Positions 1 through 6,777 of a stretch of DNA of 11,135 bases are shown here, in pieces. The notes beneath the pieces were generated by a model that worked only from the letters and a program-made list of their open reading frames with translations, did no database searches and was not told the origin of the DNA. Source of the stretch: an uncultured Lachnospiraceae bacterium (lineage in GTDB: Bacteria > Bacillota > Clostridia > Lachnospirales > Lachnospiraceae); NCBI GenBank assembly GCA_945787485.1, contig CALZHV010000059.1:1-11135 (forward strand), read 5' to 3'. Position numbers and translations under genes: made by a program. The first letter of the stretch is position 1. Each line of letters begins with the position of its first letter.

Positions 1-390
1 GGACTTAGCACATATTTGATTAAATTGATTACCGGAGTAGACATTCTTGACGCTGCAATCGATTCGTACGTAAATAAAAAAATTTCTTTTAATAAAAAAG
101 AAAACAACAAAATATATTCAACAAACCTTATATATATGAATGCAGGTACTTTTGACCATGTTGAAGGTTTTGAACAATTAAAGGAAGACGGAACAATTAA
201 AGAATTTTTTGTCATGAAAGAAAAGGGAACTGAAATTGATTCCGATATGAGAAGCGGTAACAGAGTTGCAGCTTTTCTTGTTGAAGCAGATGATATTGAA
301 ACAATCAATGAAACAGAAAAAGAAGTTGTTAATAAAATTAAGATAATAGATTCAACAGGAAATGATGCTATGAATCGTTCGGTTTATTAA
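1..390 (+). CDS. ATP-grasp enzyme, C-terminal fragment (5' end outside window)
   Basis: The frame is open from the first base, so this is the last 129 residues of a longer protein; the TTG at 16 is internal and not a start. The fragment begins with a GLSTYLIKLITGVDILDAAI stretch, which matches the end of the catalytic ATP-grasp domain in carbamoyl-phosphate-synthase-like ligases (the segment before the helix that reads TG-hydrophobic-D...A). A small beta-rich tail with a GNRVAAFLVEA strand follows, as in the C-terminal lid of these enzymes. Members of this fold join a carboxylate to an amine or thiol through an acyl-phosphate. The Mg/ATP-binding residues lie upstream and cannot be checked. 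Only 31 bases separate it from the CitE-like gene, which argues for one operon. An ATP-grasp gene next to this particular lyase is typical of the biosynthetic module of Ter (TerD) stress-response clusters. The substrate is unknown. Confidence 0.75.
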   Translation, partial: GLSTYLIKLITGVDILDAAIDSYVNKKISFNKKENNKIYSTNLIYMNAGTFDHVEGFEQLKEDGTIKEFFVMKEKGTEIDSDMRSGNRVAAFLVEADDIETINETEKEVVNKIKIIDSTGNDAMNRSVY

Positions 391-421
391 TACCGAAAAT
401 AAAGGAATGGGGTAATGAAAT

Positions 422-1558
422 ATGAGACATCATGCACATCAGCCAAGTTCAAAGTTTGTTATTGAACCAATGAATTTTGATAAATATACAGATCAGGAAA
501 TGCTTAGATATTGTTTGGGAGCAACAATGTATATGCCGGGAACAAAAGATTTCCTGCAACCTATTTTGGACAAGAAATATCCGGGACTTACATCCATGGT
601 AATGTGTTTTGAAGATGCATGTAAAGAAGAGCTTGTTCCGGAGGCTGAAAGAAATGTTATAAATCTTCTTGATAAGCTTAACGAACAATTGGACAAAGGG
701 ACAATTGCTTACAATGAAATTCCGTTGATAATTTTCAGAGTTAGAAATCAGGAACAGTTTGAACATTTTACATCAATGCTTAAGCCGGAGCATATACACC
801 TTATAACTGCATTTAATTTTCCAAAGTTTAATAAGGAATGCGGTGAGGCATATTATGCGCATCTTGAAGAAATCAATGAGAAATTCGGAGAGATAATCTA
901 TGGTATGCCTATTTTGGAAAGTAAAGAGATGGCTTATCTTGAAACACGTATACCTGAACTTATGGCGGTTAAGGAAATATTGGACAGACATAAAAAGCTT
1001 GTTCTTAACGTTCGTGTAGGCGGAACAGACTGGTCTTCGGTATTTGGAATGCGAAGAGGGATTAATTATACAATTTATGACATATTACCGGTAAGGGATT
1101 GTCTCAAGGATGTATTAAACGTATTTGCACGACATAATGATTACAGTATATCAGGTCCTGTTTGGGAATATTTTAGAGCAACTAAGGAAATGAAATTTGA
1201 AGATATACCGAATAGCATAAATGAATCATTATTCAAAAGAGAAAAGCTTATAAATGATGCTGTTGATGGTCTCTTAAGAGAGCTACTGCTTGACAGGGCA
1301 AATGGATTTATCGGAAAAACCATTATTCACCCTACACATATTCCGTATGTAAACGGAATGCTTTCCGTTACTGAAGAGGTGTATAATGATGCACTTCAGG
1401 TATTAAACACAAGCGGTGGCGTAATAAAGAGTGCAAGCGGAAATAAGATGAATGAAATTGGACCGCATCGTTGTTGGGCTGAGAAAATAGTGAACAGAGC
1501 TAAAGCATATGGCGTCATTAAAAATGAAGGCTGTTATATGGATTTATTTAATATGTAA
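422..1558 (+). CDS. Ter-associated CitE-like (HpcH/HpaI aldolase/citrate lyase beta family) protein
   Basis: A 378-residue cytoplasmic TIM-barrel lyase of the CitE/HpcH-HpaI superfamily. Visible motifs are LGATMYMPGT (residues 32-41), the barrel strand MVMCFEDA with acidic metal/substrate residues E64-D65, the FRVR strand (105-108), MPILESKEMA, a VRVGGTDWSS strand, GKTIIHP (298-304) and a C-terminal NKMNEIGPHRCWAE segment (from 341). The start is fixed: a TGA lies in frame at 416-418, and MRH is the usual N-terminus of this subgroup. From memory, the MRH start, LGAT-Y-P, SGPVWEYF and NKMNE-PH-WAE motifs identify the version encoded beside TerD-family, phosphoribosyltransferase, HAD and ATP-grasp genes in tellurite-resistance clusters, where it is proposed to help make a nucleoside-like metabolite. 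It is clearly not a citrate lyase beta subunit: it is longer, and no citD or citF genes flank it. The exact reaction is unknown. Confidence 0.85.
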   Translation: MRHHAHQPSSKFVIEPMNFDKYTDQEMLRYCLGATMYMPGTKDFLQPILDKKYPGLTSMVMCFEDACKEELVPEAERNVINLLDKLNEQLDKGTIAYNEIPLIIFRVRNQEQFEHFTSMLKPEHIHLITAFNFPKFNKECGEAYYAHLEEINEKFGEIIYGMPILESKEMAYLETRIPELMAVKEILDRHKKLVLNVRVGGTDWSSVFGMRRGINYTIYDILPVRDCLKDVLNVFARHNDYSISGPVWEYFRATKEMKFEDIPNSINESLFKREKLINDAVDGLLRELLLDRANGFIGKTIIHPTHIPYVNGMLSVTEEVYNDALQVLNTSGGVIKSASGNKMNEIGPHRCWAEKIVNRAKAYGVIKNEGCYMDLFNM

Positions 1559-1570
1559 GGAAGAATAAAA

Positions 1571-2074
1571 ATGATAGAGATAAATACTCCGATATCAGAA
1601 GAGGTAATTGCCAATTTAAAGGTTGGTGATATGGTTTATATAAGCGGCAGAATTTTTTGTGGAAGAGATGCGGTTTTGCCAAAAATAGTAAAAATGACAG
1701 AAGATGGTACAGAGAGTGAACTTGGTGTTTCCTTACAGGGTGGTGTAATATTTCATACTGCAAACAGTATTGCAGGAGTAGGTCCTACTTCAAGTAATAA
1801 GCTTGAAATAGAATCAAGTATGGAACCGTTATCTAAGGCAGGAATCAAGCTTCATCTTGGCAAAGGTGCAATCCATCCTGAAACTGTAGAAGCACTTGAC
1901 AAATACAATGCGGTTTTTGCGGTTATCCCGCCCGTTACGGCTTTGCTTGGTGATAAGACAAGCAGTCAGGAGTTGGTTGCTTTTCCTGAGCTTGGAATGG
2001 AAGCATTTTATCAATTAGAAGTAGACAGATATCCTGCAATTATTGCAGCTGCACACGGAAGGAGCATTTATTAA
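1571..2074 (+). CDS. Class I fumarase-like hydro-lyase, beta (C-terminal-type) subunit
   Basis: A 167-residue protein, the usual size for a free-standing C-terminal domain of Fe-S-dependent class I fumarases and tartrate dehydratases. Family motifs are LKVGDMVYISGRIFCGRDA (16-34), GPTSSNKLE (71-79), LGKG (96-99) and AFPELGMEAFYQLEVDRYPAI near the end. Of the residues that contact substrate in class I fumarases, the Arg of RDA (R32), the first Thr of GPT (T73) and the Lys of GKG (K98) are kept. The conserved GPTT-x-x-R Arg is Lys here (K77), and RDAAHK reads RDAVLPK. The protein is therefore recognisable as the family but diverged. It starts 12 bases after the CitE-like gene (AAGGAAG just upstream) and overlaps the alpha gene by one base, so the two are probably co-translated. 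Beta before alpha is the reverse of the ttdAB-type order. A database would probably call it fumarate hydratase; the true substrate is uncertain. Confidence 0.8.
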   Translation: MIEINTPISEEVIANLKVGDMVYISGRIFCGRDAVLPKIVKMTEDGTESELGVSLQGGVIFHTANSIAGVGPTSSNKLEIESSMEPLSKAGIKLHLGKGAIHPETVEALDKYNAVFAVIPPVTALLGDKTSSQELVAFPELGMEAFYQLEVDRYPAIIAAAHGRSIY

Positions 2075-2928
2075 TGGATAATGAACATATTATTGAACTT
2101 GTAAAAAATACTCTTGTAGCAGCAGGCTCTACATTTAAACAGGACAAGAAGGATGCTTACAAAAAAGCTATTGATAAAGAAACAAATGAGCAGGCAAAAT
2201 GGGTGCTTGAAACGATTTTAGAGAACGCTGAGGCTGCACAAAAAAATCAAAGTCCTTTGTGTGATGATTCAGGTATACCACACCTCGTTTTGGAGGTTGG
2301 ACCAAATGCTGCTGTTACCGGCAACATGCTTGAGGCAATAAAGACAGGTGTAAAGGAAGGACTTCGTAAGCTTCCGGGTCGGCCGATGGGCATAATGGGA
2401 AACGATAGTGAGAGAATAGATCAGTCGGGTGGACTTAATCCTGATTCGGCAGGAGTTGAGGCAGCACCTATATTGATTAGACAGACATCTGAGGATGTGG
2501 TAAGACTGCATATTTTGATGTTTGGAGGCGGACCTGCAATAAGAGCAAAAACCTACAGAGTATTTCATAAACACAATACTCAGGTCGTTTTGGATGAGAT
2601 AGTAAAATGGTCGATAGAAGCTACAGCCCAGCTTGGATGTACGCCATGTACTTTGGCAGTTGGTGTAGGCCGTTCACATTATGAGGCGTCTTCCATGATG
2701 CTTCAGGCGCTTGTTGACGGAACCTATGACAGGCAAAGTGATATGGAACAGGAAATAACAAAGAGAGTAAATGAAGCAAATATCGGACCATTAGGTCTGC
2801 ACGGAGATACTACGGTTCTTGCAACATTTATGAAGGTAGGACCTCAGCGTGCAAGTGGAGTAAGGGTAGTATGTGTACGCCCATGCTGTTGCTTTGAACC
2901 AAGAATTGCCACTGTAGATTTGGTATAA
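2074..2928 (+). CDS. Class I fumarase-like hydro-lyase, alpha (Fe-S, N-terminal-type) subunit
   Basis: A 284-residue homologue of the alpha subunit of two-subunit class I fumarase/tartrate dehydratase, which carries the oxygen-labile 4Fe-4S cluster that binds the hydroxyl group of the substrate. Visible motifs are PLCDDSG (61-67, candidate cluster ligand C63), FGGGPAI (150-156), LGCTPCTLAVGVGRSHYEA with C189 and C192, GPLGLHGDTTVL, and a C-terminal RPCCCFEP (C267 and C271-273 nearby). These occupy the places of the three cluster cysteines in the family, but the surrounding residues differ: PLCQDTG is usual in fumarase, here CDDSG, so the substrate-binding Gln is Asp. The ATG sits inside a TAATG junction with the beta stop, and a GGAAGGAG lies about 10 bases upstream. 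It probably forms a complex with the beta subunit, in the pathway of the adjacent CitE-like and ATP-grasp enzymes; that link is inference from operon position. Confidence 0.82.
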   Translation: MDNEHIIELVKNTLVAAGSTFKQDKKDAYKKAIDKETNEQAKWVLETILENAEAAQKNQSPLCDDSGIPHLVLEVGPNAAVTGNMLEAIKTGVKEGLRKLPGRPMGIMGNDSERIDQSGGLNPDSAGVEAAPILIRQTSEDVVRLHILMFGGGPAIRAKTYRVFHKHNTQVVLDEIVKWSIEATAQLGCTPCTLAVGVGRSHYEASSMMLQALVDGTYDRQSDMEQEITKRVNEANIGPLGLHGDTTVLATFMKVGPQRASGVRVVCVRPCCCFEPRIATVDLV

Positions 2929-2967
2929 AATTCGATAGGTTTTCACAAACAATAAGGAGATATGAAA

Positions 2968-4023
2968 ATGGCAGAAGTATCATTTATTATGCCGATATAT
3001 GGCGTAGAAAAATATTTAAATAAATGTGTTGACAGTATATTGGTTCAGACATTTGAGGATTTTGAGCTTATACTTGTTGATGATGGTTCACCTGACAGAT
3101 GCGGTGAAATATGTGACGAATATGCAAAAAAAGATGCGAGAGTAAAGGTTATTCACAAAGAAAATGCCGGTGTTTCGGAAGCAAGAAATACAGGTATAAG
3201 AGCAGCTGAAGGAAAATGGGCATATATTGTTGATTCAGATGACTGGTTGGAAAAGGATGCCCTTGAAAAGATGTATAAGGCTGCAACAGAAAATGACGTT
3301 GATTGTGTAATGTCTGATGTTCTGGTGCATAATCCAAAGCAGCCGAAAAGAGGATTGCTTTTCTCACAGCCTTTCGTTACAAGAGACAGAAAAACAATAG
3401 ACAGCATTCAGAAATTTATTCTTTGTCACAAGTATAGTCCTTATTATACAAATAAGACATTAATCGGTTTTGCAGCACCATGGTCAAAGCTTGTAAGGAT
3501 GTCCGTAATTAAGGACAATGATGTTTATTTTGATCCATATGTTAAGGGACGTTTTGATGATGGCTTATGGTCACTTCATATGCTTGATCATGCAAAATCA
3601 GTTTGTTACATTCAGGAGGTAACCTACAATTACAGAATAGTTGCAGGTTCGCTTACACATGCATTTAAGCCACAGGCACTTGATATAATTGAGCGTGGAT
3701 TTAAAAGAACTGAGGATTGGCTTAGGGAAACTAATAAGGATGTAAGCTTCTGGAAAGCTCATTATGGCAGGGTATGTAGTTTTCTTGCATTACAGCTTTC
3801 ACAGTATTTTTACAATGAAAAAAATCCTAAAACAGAAAAAGAAGTTAAACAGGAATTAAAGGAAACAATTTCAAGAGATCCGTATAAAAAGGCATTAAAG
3901 AATGTAGAGCTTAAAATGCTTGAGCGCAAGCATCAGTTTGTAGTTATATGTGCTCGTATGAAGCTGATTCCATTATTGAAATTCTATACAAAACTTAAAG
4001 CACAAAAACAAAAAAGGTTGTAA
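2968..4023 (+). CDS. Family 2 (GT-A) glycosyltransferase
   Basis: A 351-residue glycosyltransferase that would transfer a sugar from a nucleotide-sugar donor on the cytoplasmic face of the membrane. The N-terminal GT-A domain is clear: VSFIMPIYGVEKYL (4-17), the nucleotide-binding LILVDDGSPD (34-43), ENAGVSEARNTG (65-76) and the metal-binding DSDDW (89-93). A later GRFDDGLWSL is a plausible catalytic-base region of the type found in capsule/exopolysaccharide enzymes. There is no membrane segment; the last 30 or so residues are very basic, suggesting peripheral membrane attachment. Two ATGs are possible. AAGGAG at 2954-2959 is only 2 bases from the ATG at 2962 but 8 from the ATG at 2968, so the second was chosen (protein begins MAEVSFIMP). 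It is followed 12 bases later by a flippase, so it probably adds a sugar to a lipid-linked glycan. Donor and acceptor cannot be told. Confidence 0.9.
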   Translation: MAEVSFIMPIYGVEKYLNKCVDSILVQTFEDFELILVDDGSPDRCGEICDEYAKKDARVKVIHKENAGVSEARNTGIRAAEGKWAYIVDSDDWLEKDALEKMYKAATENDVDCVMSDVLVHNPKQPKRGLLFSQPFVTRDRKTIDSIQKFILCHKYSPYYTNKTLIGFAAPWSKLVRMSVIKDNDVYFDPYVKGRFDDGLWSLHMLDHAKSVCYIQEVTYNYRIVAGSLTHAFKPQALDIIERGFKRTEDWLRETNKDVSFWKAHYGRVCSFLALQLSQYFYNEKNPKTEKEVKQELKETISRDPYKKALKNVELKMLERKHQFVVICARMKLIPLLKFYTKLKAQKQKRL

Positions 4024-4035
4024 CAGGTGTTTGTT

Positions 4036-5526
4036 ATGGGTAACAATAATAAAGTTTTTAAAAATTATATATATAATACCCTATATCAGATATTGGTATT
4101 ACTGGCACCGCTTGTTACAACTCCATATGTATCGAGAGTACTTGGAGCAGATGGTGTAGGTATATATAATTATGCACAGTCAATAGCAACATATTTTGTC
4201 CTTGCAGGTGCTGTCGGAACAACACTTTATGCTCAAAGAGAAATAGCATATGTTCAGGATGATGAGAAAAAACGCTCAAAAATATTTTGGGAGATTGTAA
4301 TTTTCAGATTTATTACAGTCCTTGCCTGCTCTTTGATTTTTACTGCTATTTTCTGCAGAAGCGGAGAAAATGTGGTCGTATATAGAATATTGATTCTTGA
4401 AGTTCTTGCAACCGCATTTGACATTTCATGGTTTTTTATGGGGATGGAAAACTTCAAGCTTATTGTAATAAGAAATACAATAATTAAGCTTGCAGGCATT
4501 GTTTTATTGTTTGTACTTGTAAAAACTGCAAAAGATGTGCCGATGTATACGCTTTGCCTTACAATTCCGATTTTGCTTGGTAATATAAGTCTGTGGTTTA
4601 ATATAAAAAAGAATCTTGTTAAGCTTGATTGTGGATTTAAAGAAATAATCAGGGGAATAGGTACTCATATTAAACCAATTTTGATATTATTTATTCCTCA
4701 GATAGCATCTGAAGTTTATCTTGTATTAGATAAGACAATGATAGGTGTATTTGGAACAGGAATGGACCAGGTTGGATATTACACACAGGGTCAGAAGATA
4801 ATAAAGATTGTTCTTATGATTGTTACTTCTCTTGGCACAGTTATGCTACCTGCAATGTCCGCTGCATTTACAAAGGGTGACACAGAAGGAATAAAAAAGA
4901 AGATTTCATTTTCTTTTAAAATTGTTTTCATGTTAAGTTGTCCGTTATTATTTGGACTTTGTGCCGTAGCATCAAGATTTGTACCTATCTTTTTTGGCGA
5001 AGGGTATGATGCTGTTGTACCTCTTATGATCGTTATTTCGCCAATATTAATAATAATTGGTATGAGTAATGTAATTGGTAAACAATATCTTTTGCCAACA
5101 AAGCAACAGACTGCATACACAATGTCAATTGTTGCGGGAGCTGTCACAAACTTTATACTTAATCTGATACTTATTAGATTTTTCAATGCAATCGGAGCTT
5201 CGATTGCAACAGTATTTGCAGAAATTGCTGTTACATTTGTTCAATGCTGGAATGTGCGTAAACAGCTTAATCTCTGGGACAATATCAAGCCTGTATTTAA
5301 ATATTTGCTCATGGCTGTAATAATGTTCTTGAGCGTATGGGGAATTGGTCTTTTGTTACCTGTAGGTGATTCGACATTTATGAGATCAGTATATCTTGCG
5401 ATAATGATTCTGGTCGGTATAGTTGTTTATTTGTTAGAGCTTATTCTTTCAAAAGATGAAGTCTTCGAATTTGGAAAGAATATGATTTTAAAGAAAATTA
5501 AAAAGAAGACGGTTAAAGAGGAATAA
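4036..5526 (+). CDS. Wzx-type polysaccharide/oligosaccharide flippase (MOP superfamily)
   Basis: A very hydrophobic protein of about 496 residues, the normal length for Wzx/PST-type flippases (12-14 membrane helices), which move undecaprenyl-linked glycan units across the membrane. The N-terminus (FKNYIYNTLYQILVLLAPLVTTPYVSR, written here from the first residues) continues into VLGADGVGIYNYAQSI, a highly typical start for this family. Further family segments are ISWFFMGMENFK and a PAMSAAF stretch near mid-protein. The tail is lysine-rich and cytoplasmic. A GTG at 4027 is an alternative start adding three residues; the ATG at 4036 is preferred because CAGGTG lies about 6 bases upstream and homologues start close to it. 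It follows the glycosyltransferase by 12 bases and ends the transcription unit just before a strong terminator. No polymerase (Wzy) or ligase is in view, so it may serve a locus that extends elsewhere on the chromosome. Confidence 0.88.
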   Translation: MGNNNKVFKNYIYNTLYQILVLLAPLVTTPYVSRVLGADGVGIYNYAQSIATYFVLAGAVGTTLYAQREIAYVQDDEKKRSKIFWEIVIFRFITVLACSLIFTAIFCRSGENVVVYRILILEVLATAFDISWFFMGMENFKLIVIRNTIIKLAGIVLLFVLVKTAKDVPMYTLCLTIPILLGNISLWFNIKKNLVKLDCGFKEIIRGIGTHIKPILILFIPQIASEVYLVLDKTMIGVFGTGMDQVGYYTQGQKIIKIVLMIVTSLGTVMLPAMSAAFTKGDTEGIKKKISFSFKIVFMLSCPLLFGLCAVASRFVPIFFGEGYDAVVPLMIVISPILIIIGMSNVIGKQYLLPTKQQTAYTMSIVAGAVTNFILNLILIRFFNAIGASIATVFAEIAVTFVQCWNVRKQLNLWDNIKPVFKYLLMAVIMFLSVWGIGLLLPVGDSTFMRSVYLAIMILVGIVVYLLELILSKDEVFEFGKNMILKKIKKKTVKEE

Positions 5527-5535
5527 TAACTATTT

Positions 5536-5565
5536 TCCGGTCAGTATATGCTGACCGGATTTTTT
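5536..5565 (+). terminator. Rho-independent terminator after the flippase gene
   Basis: A perfect 9-bp stem, TCCGGTCAG (5536-5544) and CTGACCGGA (5551-5559), encloses a six-base loop and runs directly into a T tract (5560-5565). It lies 9 bases after the flippase stop and ends the upstream transcription unit. Confidence 0.93.
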
Positions 5566-5675
5566 ATGTAAGCATTATATTATTCATAAAACGTTTCATT
5601 TTAAATAAGCCCCAGTATAATTAAAATAAGTTTTGCTATAAGTAAAAGTTATAACAGGGTATAAGATATGAAAAA

Positions 5676-5703
5676 TTGACACTTTTATGTTTTATGTTAA
5701 AAT
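5676..5703 (+). promoter_or_regulatory. Extended -10 sigma-A promoter of the ABC importer operon
   Basis: A consensus -35 TTGACA (5676-5681), a 16-base spacer and TAAAAT (5698-5703, one mismatch to TATAAT) preceded by TGT, an extended -10. Transcription would start near 5710, leaving an untranslated leader of about 60 bases, which is too short for a cobalamin riboswitch. A 12-bp perfect palindrome ATAATTAATTAT (5728-5739) in the leader could be an operator, but such sequences are common in AT-rich DNA. Confidence 0.75.
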
Positions 5704-5769
5704 AACAATCGTGTTTTTAAATTATTTATAATTAATTATTTTAATAAATTACTAGGAGGTCTTATTTTA

Positions 5770-6774
5770 ATGAAAAATAATTTTAAAGCTATTTTAAGCA
5801 TAGCTATTATGTTTGCTATGGCAATTACATTGGTTGCATGCGGAAGCAAAGAAAGTGAAACTACACAGACAACGTCTGAAATTATCGTTTTTGATGATAC
5901 AGAAACAGATACAGAAGCTTCAGAGGTTGTTGATGCTACGGAGGCAACAACAGGTGAAACAGTTTATCCGCTTGAAGTAATTGATTCTAATGGAAATTCA
6001 GTAACATTGGAGCAGGAACCCGAGAAGATTATATCTGTTGCGCCAAATATAACTGAACTTATATATAAGCTTGGAGCTGAAGATAAATTAGTTGGCAGAA
6101 GTGATTATTGCGATTATCCAACGGAGGCATTAGATATTCAATCTATCGGTACAATAATGGAGCCAAATATTGAAGCTATAGTAGCATTACAGCCTGATAT
6201 TGTTATTGCATCTTCTCTTTTTGATGAAGAAGTAGGAAATAAGTTAGCTGAGGTAGGGATAAATGTTGTTGTATTATCCGAACAGGATGACGTTAACGGG
6301 GTATATAATATGATAGAAACTGTTGGACGCATTCTTAATAAGTCAGCTGAGGCTGCTTCATGTATTGAAGAGATGAAAAATACAATTGATGAAGTGACAT
6401 CAAAGGTTGAAGGTCTTGAAACACCGACAGTTTATTATGTAATAGGATACGGTGAATATGGTGATTACACAGCAGGAGGAGATACATATATAAATGGAAT
6501 TATTACTCTTGCAGGTGGTGATAATGTTGCCAAAGATGTTTCAGGATGGAGTATTACACTTGAGGAAATTATAGCAGCAGACCCTGATATTATAATAATA
6601 AGCGAATATTGCAAAACTGAGTTTATGTCTATGGAGCAATATGCTGACTTAACGGCAGTTAAGGAAGATAAAGTGTATAGTGTCGATGTAAATACAATTG
6701 AAAGACAAGGTTACAGAAATGCAGAAGGAATAGCAGAGCTTGCGAAGATTTTCCATCCGGAGGCTTTTAACTAA
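5770..6774 (+). CDS. ABC transporter substrate-binding lipoprotein (iron-siderophore/haem/B12 type, Peripla_BP_2)
   Basis: A 334-residue extracellular lipoprotein. A signal peptide (KNNFK, then a hydrophobic core) ends in the lipobox LVAC with lipidated C24. Residues 25 to about 65 are a Thr/Glu/Asp/Ser-rich tether. The binding domain starts at YPLEVIDSNGNSVTLEQEPEKI, written here as the usual strand-turn-strand opening, and has the family markers SVAPNITELIYKLG (with E96, placed like the Glu that docks on permease arginines), DKLVGRSDYCDYP and IEAIVALQPDIVI; the second lobe has a GGDNVAKDVSGW segment and ends with YSVD and a helix. This is the class III BtuF/FhuD-like fold. The SDYCDYP region resembles BtuF-type proteins, but sequence alone does not separate corrinoid, haem and ferric siderophore. 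An AGGAGGT (5754-5760) gives an ideal start signal. It is the first gene of a binding protein-permease-ATPase operon. Confidence 0.92.
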   Translation: MKNNFKAILSIAIMFAMAITLVACGSKESETTQTTSEIIVFDDTETDTEASEVVDATEATTGETVYPLEVIDSNGNSVTLEQEPEKIISVAPNITELIYKLGAEDKLVGRSDYCDYPTEALDIQSIGTIMEPNIEAIVALQPDIVIASSLFDEEVGNKLAEVGINVVVLSEQDDVNGVYNMIETVGRILNKSAEAASCIEEMKNTIDEVTSKVEGLETPTVYYVIGYGEYGDYTAGGDTYINGIITLAGGDNVAKDVSGWSITLEEIIAADPDIIIISEYCKTEFMSMEQYADLTAVKEDKVYSVDVNTIERQGYRNAEGIAELAKIFHPEAFN

Positions 6775-6777
6775 TAT

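Noticed and set aside
16..390. TTG at 16 as a genuine start of a 124-residue protein
   Set aside because: The frame is open to the window edge, and the residues before it continue the ATP-grasp domain, so it is an internal codon.
449..766. Open frame of 105 codons on the - strand inside the CitE-like gene
   Set aside because: It lies wholly opposite a gene with clear family motifs, has no recognisable domain and an odd composition rich in Cys, His, Phe and Ile, as expected from the complement of AT-rich coding DNA.
2269..2574. 101-codon - strand frame inside the alpha hydro-lyase gene
   Set aside because: It is fully overlapped by a conserved gene on the + strand and has no recognisable motif.
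4791..5186. 131-codon - strand frame inside the flippase gene
   Set aside because: It is the complement of a membrane protein gene, which commonly leaves long hydrophobic frames. There is no ribosome binding site or family match.
5566..5675. Possible cobalamin riboswitch before the importer
   Set aside because: No GCCACTG-type B12 box is present, and the clear promoter at 5676-5703 leaves only about 60 bases of leader.
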